Shown piece by piece: positions 8,225 to 17,221 of a DNA stretch of 64,000 nt. The position numbers were made by a program, and so were the translations under genes. The stretch is from Kordia aestuariivivens. Its GTDB lineage: Bacteria; Bacteroidota; Bacteroidia; Flavobacteriales; Flavobacteriaceae. The DNA lies in NCBI RefSeq assembly GCF_014397005.1, contig NZ_JACGWS010000003.1:62001-126000 (forward strand). The letters are read 5' to 3'. The notes beneath the pieces were generated by a model. The model did no database searches. It had not been told where the DNA came from and worked only from the letters and a program-made list of their open reading frames with translations. Position 1 is the stretch's first letter; each line of letters begins with the position of its first letter.

Positions 8225-9994
8225 ATGAAAATAAAAGCATACATATCCACCATCATTTTCTTGCTATTTGCAAGCGTAGTCACTGCGCAGGTTACTTTTG
8301 AAACCAAAGTAAGTAAAAAGAAGCTTGGCGTGAATGAGCGTTTGCGTGTAGACTTTGAAATGGACAGAGATGGCGATAATTTTACAGCGCCAAAATTCAC
8401 AGGATTCCGCATAGCTGCAGGACCGATACAATCTATGAATCACGTTTGGAACAATGGACAACGTTCGTTTTCAAAAACATATACGTATTTCTTACAACCA
8501 ACGGCAGAAGGAAAATTTACCATCAAGCAAGCTAAAGTTGAAATTGACGGAAAAGTTTATAAAACATTGCCCGTAACGGTTCAGGTGATCAAAGCTGTGA
8601 ACAAACCGAAAGACGGAAACAATACAGAGTATACGGTTTCGGAAGGATTGCATTTAGTAACCGAAATTACGAATGGAAACCCGTATTTAAACGAACCAGT
8701 AACCGTTTCGTACAAATTGTATGTAAAACCAGGGATCAATGTTAATGATTACAGAGAACTTGGAAAACCAACATTCAATAACTTTTGGAGCCAAAATATT
8801 GAAACCCGACTCAAAGCGCAAAGCGGGACTTACAAAGGCGAACAGTATTCGTTTGTTATATTAAAACGATTTGTGTTATATCCGCAAAAAACAGGCAATC
8901 AAGTTATAGAGCCATTTTCTATAGATGTACAAGTTTCTGTCCGATCGCAACGTAGAGATGTATTTGGAAGTCGTTATGAAACCGTTCATAAAACCTTATC
9001 ATCTTCTCAAAGAACCATTAAAGTAAAAGCATTGCCAGAAGCTGGAAAACCAGCAGGTTTTTCAGGCGCCGTTGGAGATTTTGACTTTGAAGTAACTACA
9101 AGCAAAACATCATTAGATGCTACTGAGTCGCTTCAAGCAAAAGTAGAAGTATCAGGAAAAGGAAACTTAAAATTATTTCAATTACCAAAACTTAATCTTC
9201 CAAGTTCATTAGAAGTATACGATCCTGAATTTACAGAACGTGTATCTACGCGCTTAAGCGGAATGCAAGGGAAAATTTCAGACAGCTATACGGTAGTTCC
9301 ACAATACAAAGGAAAATATCCAATTCCAAGCATTTCATTCTCGTATTTTGATCCAAAAGAAAAAAAATACAAAACCTTAACTTCCGAAGAAATTGTAATC
9401 AATGTTATTGAAGGTCCAGTAAACACAATGGCTTCAACCAATACTGACAATCAAACCAACACACAAAAACAAGCAATTACAACCAATGGTTCACAATTTA
9501 GATTCTTAAAAACAGATGCTAATTTAACCGCAATTGAAACTGAAAATTTCTTCAAATCGAACTTGTTCTACGGATTGTTATTTGGGCCATTCTTCTTCAT
9601 TCCAATTATTTTGATGGTCAGAAGAAAAAAGCGTGCGTTTGACAATGATATTCAAGGAAGTAAAACACGTTTGGCAAATCGCTTAGCGAAGAAATATCTA
9701 TCAGAAGCCAAGAAAAAATTAGGCGACAAAGAAGCTTTTTATGAAGTGTTAGAACGCGCATTGCACAATTATTTACGTGCAAAACTCAGCATAGAAACAT
9801 CTGAATTTAGCAAAGAAAAAATCAGTCAATTATTGGGAGAACGCAGCGTAAAACCTGAAACAGTAACCGATTTCATTGGGTTGTTAGAAAGTTGCGAATT
9901 TGCACGCTATACGCCAGCAACAGATGGAACAATTACGAAAGATTACGAAAAATCGGTGCAAACCATTTCGCAAATTGACAAACAAATTAAGTAG
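8225..9994 (+). CDS. batD: BatD, oxygen-tolerance family protein
   Basis: A 589-residue protein with a signal peptide (IIFLLFASVVTAQ), a long beta-rich periplasmic region made of immunoglobulin-like segments (about 20-430), one TM helix (LFYGLLFGPFFFIPIILMV, about 447-465), and a basic cytoplasmic C-terminal domain of about 120 residues. This is the BatD architecture. The 46-bp gap from batC contains a small ACGAC/GTCGT hairpin (8204-8218). The 6-bp gap to batE keeps the operon continuous. Confidence 0.93.
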   Translation: MKIKAYISTIIFLLFASVVTAQVTFETKVSKKKLGVNERLRVDFEMDRDGDNFTAPKFTGFRIAAGPIQSMNHVWNNGQRSFSKTYTYFLQPTAEGKFTIKQAKVEIDGKVYKTLPVTVQVIKAVNKPKDGNNTEYTVSEGLHLVTEITNGNPYLNEPVTVSYKLYVKPGINVNDYRELGKPTFNNFWSQNIETRLKAQSGTYKGEQYSFVILKRFVLYPQKTGNQVIEPFSIDVQVSVRSQRRDVFGSRYETVHKTLSSSQRTIKVKALPEAGKPAGFSGAVGDFDFEVTTSKTSLDATESLQAKVEVSGKGNLKLFQLPKLNLPSSLEVYDPEFTERVSTRLSGMQGKISDSYTVVPQYKGKYPIPSISFSYFDPKEKKYKTLTSEEIVINVIEGPVNTMASTNTDNQTNTQKQAITTNGSQFRFLKTDANLTAIETENFFKSNLFYGLLFGPFFFIPIILMVRRKKRAFDNDIQGSKTRLANRLAKKYLSEAKKKLGDKEAFYEVLERALHNYLRAKLSIETSEFSKEKISQLLGERSVKPETVTDFIGLLESCEFARYTPATDGTITKDYEKSVQTISQIDKQIK

Positions 9995-10000
9995 AAAGAA

Positions 10001-10762
10001 ATGAAAATCAAGATCACATATTTGCTTCTCGTGTTCATTTCTAGTTGTACACTAGCATTTGGACAAGATAATACAGCGTTATTTGAAGCGGCAAACAAAG
10101 CGTATAACGAAGGAAACTATCAAGAAGCCATTCCACAATACAAATCAATTTTGGAAACAGGAAATCATTCCGCAGCGATTTATTACAATCTTGGAAATGC
10201 GTATTATAAAAGCAATGAAATAGGGCCAAGTGTTTATTACTTTGAAAAAGCGTTGCAGCTTTCGCCGAATGATAAAGATATTTTGAATAATTTGGCGTTT
10301 GCCAGAAACATGACGATTGATGCTATAGAACCGTTGCCAAAAACACAACTTTCTAAATTTGTCGGAAACATCACGGGAACATTTACCTATAATCAATGGG
10401 CGTGGATTGCTGTTATTTGTGGATTTTTATGCGTAATTTCATTCCTGTTGTATCAATTTGCATATCGAAGCTTAAAAAAAAGAATCTATTTTATAGTCAG
10501 TTTTATTGCATTTCTTTTTATTTTGGGAACTGTTGCAATTGCATACCAACAATATGGAAGAGCACAAAAAGATCGTCCTGCAATTATATATGCAACGGAA
10601 ACAGCCGTAAAATCTGAACCAAACTTACGAAGCGATGAAGTTTTTGTATTGCATGAAGGAACTAAGGTTCAGGTATTAGATACTGTAGATAACTGGAAAA
10701 AAATTCAACTCATCGATGGAAAAGTCGGTTGGATTATTGCAGAGGACGTAAACGAATTATAA
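10001..10762 (+). CDS. batE: BatE, TPR and SH3-like domain protein
   Basis: A 253-residue last gene of the Bat operon. It has a signal peptide (LLLVFISSCTLAFGQ), about two TPRs (residues 25-105; AIYYNLGNAYYKSNEIGPSV), two TM helices (WAWIAVICGFLCVISFLLY; IVSFIAFLFILGTVAIAY), and a C-terminal bacterial SH3-like domain (about 197-253; GTKVQVLDTVDNWKKI, GKVGWIIAEDV). The SH3 fold in such proteins often binds cell wall peptides, but no ligand can be read here. No strong intrinsic terminator follows. Confidence 0.92.
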   Translation: MKIKITYLLLVFISSCTLAFGQDNTALFEAANKAYNEGNYQEAIPQYKSILETGNHSAAIYYNLGNAYYKSNEIGPSVYYFEKALQLSPNDKDILNNLAFARNMTIDAIEPLPKTQLSKFVGNITGTFTYNQWAWIAVICGFLCVISFLLYQFAYRSLKKRIYFIVSFIAFLFILGTVAIAYQQYGRAQKDRPAIIYATETAVKSEPNLRSDEVFVLHEGTKVQVLDTVDNWKKIQLIDGKVGWIIAEDVNEL

Positions 10763-10810
10763 TTTTTTTGCTAACTTTTAGGCATTAAAAATATCCCATA
10801 ACAACTCAAA

Positions 10811-10829
10811 ATGTATGTTTTTCATACAT
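10811..10829. promoter_or_regulatory. palindrome upstream of SulP gene
   Basis: A perfect 7-bp inverted repeat, ATGTATG with 5-nt spacer TTTTT and CATACAT, lies 22 bp upstream of the SulP start codon and about 50 bp after batE. It could be an operator for a dimeric regulator or a weak hairpin. Its function is inferred only from position. Confidence 0.3.
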
Positions 10830-10851
10830 ATATTACAACTCAAACCAACAG

Positions 10852-12726
10852 ATGAAAAAATTATTTTCGAATATTAAAGGTGACGCTTTTGGAGGAATTA
10901 CAGCGGGAATCGTTGCGCTACCTTTAGCTTTAGCTTTCGGAGTTTCCTCAGGATTAGGACCAAGTGCAGGATTGTACGGAGCCATTTTTATTGGATTCTT
11001 TGCCGCTTTATTTGGCGGAACCAATACACAAATTTCTGGACCAACCGCACCAATGACTGCCGTAAGTATGGTGGTTATTGCGGGAATTGTAGCTGCAAAC
11101 GAAGGCGATATTGACAAAGCATTGCCCGCAATTTTAACCGTTTTCTTATTGGCTGGTTTGTTTCAAGTTGGTTTAGGAGCATTGAAGTTAGGAACCTATA
11201 TCAAATACATTCCGTATCCTGTGGTTTCTGGTTTTATGACGGCAATTGGTGTCATCATTCTCATCACGCAAATCTTACCTTCTATCGGATATTATCCAAA
11301 AGAAGATGTGGAATATGTGAATCAATTTAGAGCACAAGCAGAAGAAGTAATTCTGGAAAACATTCTAAAAGAAGAACAGGAAGAAGGAATTCTTGTATTG
11401 GAAAATTTTGAAGAAACCATTAAGCGTGGAGAAAAAATCACGGAAGATGATATTTCAAAAGAATCAAAAACATTAGCCAAAAACAATGCTTCAGGTGTTA
11501 TTGGTGCTGTGAAAATATTACCGCGCGCACTCAAAAACATTAAGTGGTTAGAACTCATATTGGCACTCGGAACCATCTTGATTATTTATGGTTTCAAGCG
11601 GATTACAAAAGTCGTCCCAAGTACCTTGGTGGCACTCGTCGTCATGTCGGGAATTGCCGTTGGTTTTGGATTGGACTATAAACCAATTGAAAAGATCACG
11701 GGAGATTTCCCAATGCCAAACATGGAAATATTTACAGGATTTAGTTTGGGAGGTATTACGCCTTATGTATTTACCGCATTGACCTTGGCGTTATTAGGAG
11801 CGATTGACTCTTTATTGACAAGTGTTGTGGCGGATAATATGACCAAAACAAAACACCAACCGAACAAAGAATTGGTGGGACAGGGAATTGGAAATTCTAT
11901 TGCTGCCATATTTGGAGGAATTCCAGGTGCTGGAGCAACGATTCGTACGGTTGTAAATATCAATTCTGGAGGAAAAACGAAGCTTTCTGGAATGATTGCT
12001 GGTATATTGTTATTAATAATTCTATTGGCTTTAGGACCAGTTGCATCTAGAATTCCTGCTGCGGTATTAGCCGGAATTTTAATTACAGTTGGTATTGGTG
12101 TGATGGATTACAAAGGATTGCGAGCAATTCCAAGTTTGCCAAAAGACATGAAAATAGGTATAGGGAATTTCAAATTTAAATTAAGTTCAGAAGTACTTAT
12201 TATGTTGATCGTTCTTGGATTGTCTACTTTTTGGGATTTAATTTATGCCGTAGGAATCGGATTGGTAATCGCTTCGTTGATGTTCATGAAAAAGATTGGA
12301 GACATTACTGCCAAAGGTTCAGATATAAAAACCTTGCGTGAAGAAGCGTGGGACGATGAAATGGATTTTCCTGAGAATTTAAAAGAAGAAGTATTCATCA
12401 AACATATCAAAGGACCTTTATTCTTTGGTTCTACAAGTGAGATTCAGGCGTTAGCCAAACAATTGCCAGATACGGCGCGTACGGTCATTATTCGTATGGG
12501 AAGAATGCAATATATTGATCAATCAGGATTGTATGCGTTGGAAGATATTCTGATCGATTTAAAAAGTGCGGGACGAAAAGTATTGTTTGTCAACATTCCA
12601 AAACAGCCAAAATACATGATGGAACGTATTGATATCATTCCTGATTTAATTCCGGAAGAAGATTGCTATAAGTCCTTTGAAAAGTGTTTGCAATGGATTA
12701 AAGCGAATGTAGAAGATGTGGTTTAG
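10852..12726 (+). CDS. SulP family anion transporter with STAS domain
   Basis: A 624-residue SulP protein. The start region GDAFGGITAGIVALPLALAF is the family's first helix and loop, and TQISGPTAPMTAVSMVVIAG and GGIPGAGATIRTVVNINSG are also SulP-like. About 10-14 membrane helices are followed by a C-terminal STAS domain (about 520-620), with the conserved IDQSG segment in RMQYIDQSGLYALEDI. An unusually acidic loop of about 70 residues (about 150-225) splits two helices. Such proteins carry sulfate, bicarbonate or other anions; the substrate is not evident. It is monocistronic, ending at a clear terminator. Confidence 0.9.
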   Translation: MKKLFSNIKGDAFGGITAGIVALPLALAFGVSSGLGPSAGLYGAIFIGFFAALFGGTNTQISGPTAPMTAVSMVVIAGIVAANEGDIDKALPAILTVFLLAGLFQVGLGALKLGTYIKYIPYPVVSGFMTAIGVIILITQILPSIGYYPKEDVEYVNQFRAQAEEVILENILKEEQEEGILVLENFEETIKRGEKITEDDISKESKTLAKNNASGVIGAVKILPRALKNIKWLELILALGTILIIYGFKRITKVVPSTLVALVVMSGIAVGFGLDYKPIEKITGDFPMPNMEIFTGFSLGGITPYVFTALTLALLGAIDSLLTSVVADNMTKTKHQPNKELVGQGIGNSIAAIFGGIPGAGATIRTVVNINSGGKTKLSGMIAGILLLIILLALGPVASRIPAAVLAGILITVGIGVMDYKGLRAIPSLPKDMKIGIGNFKFKLSSEVLIMLIVLGLSTFWDLIYAVGIGLVIASLMFMKKIGDITAKGSDIKTLREEAWDDEMDFPENLKEEVFIKHIKGPLFFGSTSEIQALAKQLPDTARTVIIRMGRMQYIDQSGLYALEDILIDLKSAGRKVLFVNIPKQPKYMMERIDIIPDLIPEEDCYKSFEKCLQWIKANVEDVV

Positions 12727-12751
12727 TGAGAAAAACGAATTATAAAATTAT

Positions 12752-12786
12752 AAAACCCGCTAAGCTTTGAGAGTTTAGCGGGTTTT
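12752..12786 (+). terminator. intrinsic terminator after SulP gene
   Basis: A perfect stem AAAACCCGCTAA with TTAGCGGGTTTT encloses a 10-nt loop and ends in T-rich sequence, 25 bp after the SulP stop codon. The arms are symmetric, so it could also end the opposing toxin-immunity transcript, which runs toward it on the minus strand. Confidence 0.9.
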
Positions 12787-12802
12787 GTATGAGTTTTTCA
12801 CA

Positions 12803-12889
12803 CTATTTAAAATTTACAATATCCCAAAAACCATCTTCATCTTTTTTTAGTTTTCCAAGTTTCATTTGATCTTTTGAAATATAGTATTA
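12803..12889 (-). pseudogene. 3' fragment of a second Imm35-type immunity gene
   Basis: On the minus strand this stretch encodes KDQMKLGKLKKDEDGFWD followed by IVNFK and a TAG stop (12803-12805). It is nearly identical to the end of the intact immunity gene at 13830-14192 (KDKMKLGKLEKDDDGFWD, IVNFR). About 70 bp align at the DNA level, starting near the stop codons. Upstream (above 12889) the frame is closed by a TAA and the similarity fades after about 26 codons. It is therefore the remnant of a duplicated or displaced immunity cassette at the end of the toxin locus. Confidence 0.8.
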
Positions 12890-12916
12890 CGTAATTTTAA
12901 AGTGTTTTCTGTCTAG

Positions 12917-13342
12917 CTACCTAGTTCTCCTTTGAAAATCCCTTATAGGGACATTGTAGTTTGTTTTAACAAATTCATAAATTTCTTCAATATCATTTTT
13001 ACTCAATGACGCATTAAATTCTACATGTTCTTCCTTTAATTTGAAAATATAGTTTAGCTCTGGTATTTTTTCAAATACCAGTTTAAATTCTCTAGATGCC
13101 CTTTCAAAACCTTCCTTCGACATGAACTCCCTTTCGTAAATTACATACTTATTGGGGTTAAAATCTGGAAGATTATGATTTCTTGGATTGATCCAGCCAA
13201 ATAGATTCAATACTCGACTATTAGCCATTCTTATTCCTATTTCTTTTTGAGCTCTTATTAAACAATTATCAGGTTTTACCACTACTCTATAATCAAAGTT
13301 GTCAATCATATCTGTTAGTAGTTTTTGAATTTTTGGTTTCAT
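12917..13342 (-). CDS. hypothetical protein of toxin-immunity locus
   Basis: A 141-residue protein with no signal or membrane segment. I recognise no family. It has a Trp/Asn/Pro-rich centre (LFGWINPRNHNLPDFNPNKY) and a charged, probably alpha/beta, remainder. It is last in a same-strand series: toxin, Imm35, the 118-aa gene, this gene, Imm35 remnant. Small unknown genes downstream of polymorphic toxins are often extra immunity genes, which would fit here as inference only. The 40-bp gap to the 118-aa gene suggests co-transcription. Confidence 0.65.
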   Translation of the reverse strand: MKPKIQKLLTDMIDNFDYRVVVKPDNCLIRAQKEIGIRMANSRVLNLFGWINPRNHNLPDFNPNKYVIYEREFMSKEGFERASREFKLVFEKIPELNYIFKLKEEHVEFNASLSKNDIEEIYEFVKTNYNVPIRDFQRRTR

Positions 13343-13382
13343 AGTTTATTATTAAGTATGACAACAATATTATTAGTTATTT

Positions 13383-13739
13383 TCATTGTTCTAGGTCAAA
13401 AAAATCTTTTATACTGTAAAACTTCATGACACCAATTCTAACATATAGCATTTCCATTGTTTCTGCATTAGTTGTAATAGAATTAGCTCTTTGTGTAATA
13501 GAAGAGGTATAAACAGTATTGAACGCATCAATTATTTCATCATCTTTTGTTTTGAAATTTTTATGAAAAGAGGTGTCAATATCTGAAATAGCAATTCCTT
13601 TTTTGTCTAATAATTCTTTAATTTTATAAGACAAACTTAATTCTTTATTTTTAATTTCATTTCTCTCTTCTGTAGAAAGGCTCTCCAAATATTCTAATTG
13701 TTTTTTAAACTTTTCTTCTAGAACCTTATTAATATCCAT
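13383..13739 (-). CDS. hypothetical protein of toxin-immunity locus
   Basis: A 118-residue, strongly charged, mostly helical protein (start MDINKVLEEKFKKQLEYLES). The segment YKIKELLDKKGIAISDIDTSF resembles the opening of a helix-turn-helix antitoxin, but the rest (TSSITQRANSITTNAETMEM) does not give a clear HTH match. No signal or membrane helix. It lies between the Imm35 gene and the 141-aa gene on the same strand. It may be an immunity protein or a regulator. Confidence 0.65.
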   Translation of the reverse strand: MDINKVLEEKFKKQLEYLESLSTEERNEIKNKELSLSYKIKELLDKKGIAISDIDTSFHKNFKTKDDEIIDAFNTVYTSSITQRANSITTNAETMEMLYVRIGVMKFYSIKDFFDLEQ

Positions 13740-13829
13740 AGTTATTTTTTTAAAGTTATATTTCGTAGACCAATCCCTAATGCGTGTTAATTTTATGATT
13801 TGTAAACTAACTATGCTGTTAATTTTTTA

Positions 13830-14192
13830 TCAATCATTATATGATCTGAAATTCACAATATCCCAAAAACCATCATCATCTTTTTCTAGTTTTCCAAGTT
13901 TCATTTTATCTTTGAGATACATTTTAACATTATCTTCATAAGAATACGCTGTATGCATCTTATATGTATCTAGCGTATCTCGCTCCACAATTACAGGGCC
14001 GTTACCAATAAGCGGCGATTCTTTGTCAGGGTCTCTTACATCATAACAAAAAACCCAACCAAAATCAAATTCTTCAGTTGCATCTTCATATATTATAATA
14101 TCAATTTCTTCTTCTTCATTCCACAAAACATCTTTGATTATAAAATCTATATATTCTTGCATTATTGTTTGCGCTTGTTCTTTAGTGTTCAT
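13830..14192 (-). CDS. Imm35/YrhB-like immunity protein
   Basis: A 120-residue acidic protein (early stretch NEEEEIDIIIYEDATEEFDF). Its pattern EEFDFGWVFCYD then LIGNGPVIVERDTLDTYKMH then a helix ending in FWDIVNF matches Imm35/YrhB immunity proteins, which accompany papain-fold toxins. It starts only 12 bp after the toxin stop codon on the same strand, the usual toxin-then-immunity order, so it should bind and block the toxin's C-terminal domain. A fragment of a near-identical gene lies at 12803-12889. Family assignment is from motif memory, not a search. Confidence 0.82.
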   Translation of the reverse strand: MNTKEQAQTIMQEYIDFIIKDVLWNEEEEIDIIIYEDATEEFDFGWVFCYDVRDPDKESPLIGNGPVIVERDTLDTYKMHTAYSYEDNVKMYLKDKMKLGKLEKDDDGFWDIVNFRSYND

Positions 14193-14204
14193 TATTTTTT
14201 AATT

Positions 14205-16850
14205 TTAAAAATTTGTTGGTAAAAATTGATATGTATCATATATTAAATTTGCTTTTTTCCCAGTTTGGCCATCTAAAAATTTAATAACACCATTATCATT
14301 AACAGCATTAAAAACATGCCCTATACTTCTTCCATTAACCTTACCATATACAATGCCGCGTTGTCCATTTTTTAAAGTCTCTCGTATTTTTTTTGGAGGC
14401 ATATCCAATATAAATTTTTTCCCAAATTCTTTTTCAAGTACGGTTAAGTACGTCCCTGTATCATAAGAAGCGGTATTTATAAATTTTCCATTTTTCCACC
14501 TTTTTCTTATTGTGTATGGAACAGCAGAAGTGGGGAAGCCTGCTAATATTCTATCAACGGCAATGGCACAATTAGCACAATTAAGACTGCTTTTAATTTC
14601 TCCAGTATAGAAATCTCTATTCACATGCCATATACTTTTTGCCTTTTTATTTTTTGTGGCAATTCTCTGAAGTTCACCAAGCACCTCAACTTTATCCGCT
14701 TCATCAATTTGTTTTGCGGCAACAAGGTCATCAAGTATTTTACTTAATTTATCTGACTCTACAGTTGATAATATTTTAGCATTTGTCTTTAATCCACCTG
14801 AAATAGCATCCGTAAGGTCTACAGACAAAGTAAGCATTTCCATCCAAAATAGAAAATTAGTTAATGCTTGTCCAAAAGGAGTTTCATCTAATCCAGTTAT
14901 CCGTAATAATATATTAATAGTTCCACTTGATATTTCTACGGCTGCCAGCGTTCCTTTTGCCGCTTTGTATACATAGAACGTGTTTTTGAGCTTAATACCG
15001 TTTTTTAGATAGCCAGCAGCATCTGCAATTCGTGCTAAATGTCGGAACTTTGCTAAGTTTCCAACACCTGAAAGCGTTGTAAGGATATCAAATGTGTAGG
15101 AAACAGTTGTGCCTACATTGCTCCAAAATGCTTTGTCTTCACTTGCTTTTATTAATAATGCAGGTGAAACTTTCTGAACTTGAATAGCACTTTTATCAGA
15201 AGGGTTTGGTAAAAATATTGGATACAATGGATGGTATGTAATTTCCCAGTCGCCTTCTATAAATGCTGTAATTCCTCTCGCCCTTTCTTTTCCATACACA
15301 AGTCTAAAACCGTCATCAAGCCAACTTGCATCAGGAGTGAATACAATATTTTCTTTTTCATCAAATTCGGTATTAATGTCACTTGTGTAAAATCCAATTA
15401 CTTTATCAGTTTCATACGCTAACATTCTTGGAGGTTTCTGTTTATCCTTCTTTTCGATATCCGTTAGTTTTGTAAGATACGTCGTCTCTTTATAGATGCT
15501 TTTTTCAGGATTGATATATGAACTGTTTCTCCAAATTTTATAAATTAAGTAATTATATTTCACAAAACTACTAGTGTTCATTCTATCGTAAAAGGCAAGT
15601 AAATAACTTTGTCCCTTAAATCTTCTTCTGAGTAATTCGTTTAGTATATGATCGTTTTTTTCTTTGTCTTTATAGCCTTTATACGCTTGAATTAATTCTA
15701 AAATCTCGAATAATTTCAACGTAATATCTTCTACATTTGTTGCATAATTTGATATAGGGATTTTTAATACGTTGTCAATACATGACCAAATAAATTCTTC
15801 TCCTAATATAGTAGTGTCAGTTCCTTTTTGCTTAAATAGTTTTTGTTCTTTGATAAAGAAATTAGTCGGAACATAATACAAAATGGTAAGAATCCCATAA
15901 ATATGATCTTCATTGAGTTTTAAGTATTCAAGAATAATTTCCACATAGTCTGCAAAGAAATCTTTTTTCCGAAAACCAGAACCTTCCCAAAGATCTAATA
16001 GTGATACACCATTAGTAAAATAGGTAAGTTGCATAAATGCTAAGAAACCTTCAATATAATTGAACACAAGCTTTATGGCAGGTTGTAAGCGTCCATCAGT
16101 AAACGGAATTTCAAAATGATCATTCAGTATTTTGTGATACTCGTAGTATAAAGTGATTTTTCCTTGCTCTGTTCTAATTTTTGGGTACCAATAGACTTTT
16201 CCTGCTTGTAGATACAAATTCACATTGACAATCCGTTTTTTAAACTCTTCCCTAGATTGCTCCATTAAAAGTTCTCCAATAATAATTTCTATTGGCACAT
16301 TGGTATAGCCAGCAGCATTTTTATAATTCAATTCGTGCGTTCCACTGGTAAGTCCGCCTAAATGCTTTGGGTTATAATCTAATGTCTTATGTCCAAAAAG
16401 GGTAATTTCAGGAAGTGCAATTTCTACGGAATAAATTTTTTGTTCTTCAATATGGTAATAATGAATAAACTGTAAATCAATAGGAATAAAAGTCAAATGA
16501 TTATATGGGAGAAAATGACTCTCGTTAGTATTTAAAAGTAATGCATGTTCTAAACTTAAATACTTAGTGATACCATCTCGCTCTCTTTGGAAATAATAAT
16601 CAATGTTATCTCCATCTCTAGTAACAACGAGTGGGTGCTCTATATTTATTAGACTAAACCCTCCGTTTAAACCATACGTTATTGGGAGTTCGTTCCTAAG
16701 TATTTTAGTAACATTTTCGGACAAAATATTTTGATTTTCATCTAAAAAATCACTGTCAATCCTAACTAAATGATATTCTTTTTTAAAATTACTTGTAGCC
16801 GTATATTTTTTTGGATTTAGATAACTCGTTAATATATTTACATTTTCCAT
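14205..16850 (-). CDS. polymorphic toxin with C-terminal papain-fold (Tox-PL-like) domain
   Basis: An 881-residue protein with no signal peptide. The first 580 residues or so show no motif I recognise and would be the delivery/trafficking part. A moderately hydrophobic helical region with Gly/Ala follows (about 600-700; LTTLSGVGNLAKFRHLARIA). The last 130 residues carry a papain-like triad: Cys in SLNCANCAIAVDRIL (C758, C761), His in GHVFNAVN (H845) and Asp/Gln in FLDGQTG (D860, Q862). This order matches papain fold toxin 1, members of which deamidate or cleave target proteins. The adjacent Imm35 gene supports the call. With no signal and no type IX C-terminal domain, delivery by a contractile system (T6SS or eCIS) is inferred. 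Confidence 0.85.
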   Translation of the reverse strand: MENVNILTSYLNPKKYTATSNFKKEYHLVRIDSDFLDENQNILSENVTKILRNELPITYGLNGGFSLINIEHPLVVTRDGDNIDYYFQRERDGITKYLSLEHALLLNTNESHFLPYNHLTFIPIDLQFIHYYHIEEQKIYSVEIALPEITLFGHKTLDYNPKHLGGLTSGTHELNYKNAAGYTNVPIEIIIGELLMEQSREEFKKRIVNVNLYLQAGKVYWYPKIRTEQGKITLYYEYHKILNDHFEIPFTDGRLQPAIKLVFNYIEGFLAFMQLTYFTNGVSLLDLWEGSGFRKKDFFADYVEIILEYLKLNEDHIYGILTILYYVPTNFFIKEQKLFKQKGTDTTILGEEFIWSCIDNVLKIPISNYATNVEDITLKLFEILELIQAYKGYKDKEKNDHILNELLRRRFKGQSYLLAFYDRMNTSSFVKYNYLIYKIWRNSSYINPEKSIYKETTYLTKLTDIEKKDKQKPPRMLAYETDKVIGFYTSDINTEFDEKENIVFTPDASWLDDGFRLVYGKERARGITAFIEGDWEITYHPLYPIFLPNPSDKSAIQVQKVSPALLIKASEDKAFWSNVGTTVSYTFDILTTLSGVGNLAKFRHLARIADAAGYLKNGIKLKNTFYVYKAAKGTLAAVEISSGTINILLRITGLDETPFGQALTNFLFWMEMLTLSVDLTDAISGGLKTNAKILSTVESDKLSKILDDLVAAKQIDEADKVEVLGELQRIATKNKKAKSIWHVNRDFYTGEIKSSLNCANCAIAVDRILAGFPTSAVPYTIRKRWKNGKFINTASYDTGTYLTVLEKEFGKKFILDMPPKKIRETLKNGQRGIVYGKVNGRSIGHVFNAVNDNGVIKFLDGQTGKKANLIYDTYQFLPTNF

Positions 16851-17054
16851 CGTTTATGCATCTGTTTTCATATTTATAATTTGGTTTAAAATTATTCCAT
16901 AGATAGCCCTGTCATCCACTTAAAGTGATGATGTAAAACGGTCTTCTAAAGACTGCTTTTGAGTTATGTAATGGGAAGCACTTATTTAAAAGTACGTAAT
17001 GCTTTTTTAAACAAAGAATAAAATGTATAAGCGTTGATTTTTTTGTATAAGCGT

Positions 17055-17086
17055 AACATTTTAACTTAATTTTTAGTTAAAATGTT
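17055..17086. promoter_or_regulatory. 12-bp AT-rich inverted repeat in toxin upstream region
   Basis: The 371-bp gap upstream of the toxin (16851-17221) has no gene. It holds a perfect inverted repeat AACATTTTAACT / AGTTAAAATGTT with an 8-nt spacer. Just before it are two direct copies of TGTATAAGCGT (about 17023 and 17045). Smaller hairpins (CACTT/AAGTG near 16918; GTCTT/AAGAC near 16942) lie nearer the toxin start. These could be operator sites or a weak terminator for minus-strand genes at 17.2-18.9 kb. Confidence 0.4.
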
Positions 17087-17221
17087 TATATTTTCAACAT
17101 TTCATGCTTAAAAAACGAGCGTATAATTATCTCAGCAATTAACTAATAATTGACGAAAGAGCGTTTATTTTTTAGATATTGAAACTGTAGTTGCAGTAAT
17201 TTTTAGAAGAATAGTGATCAA

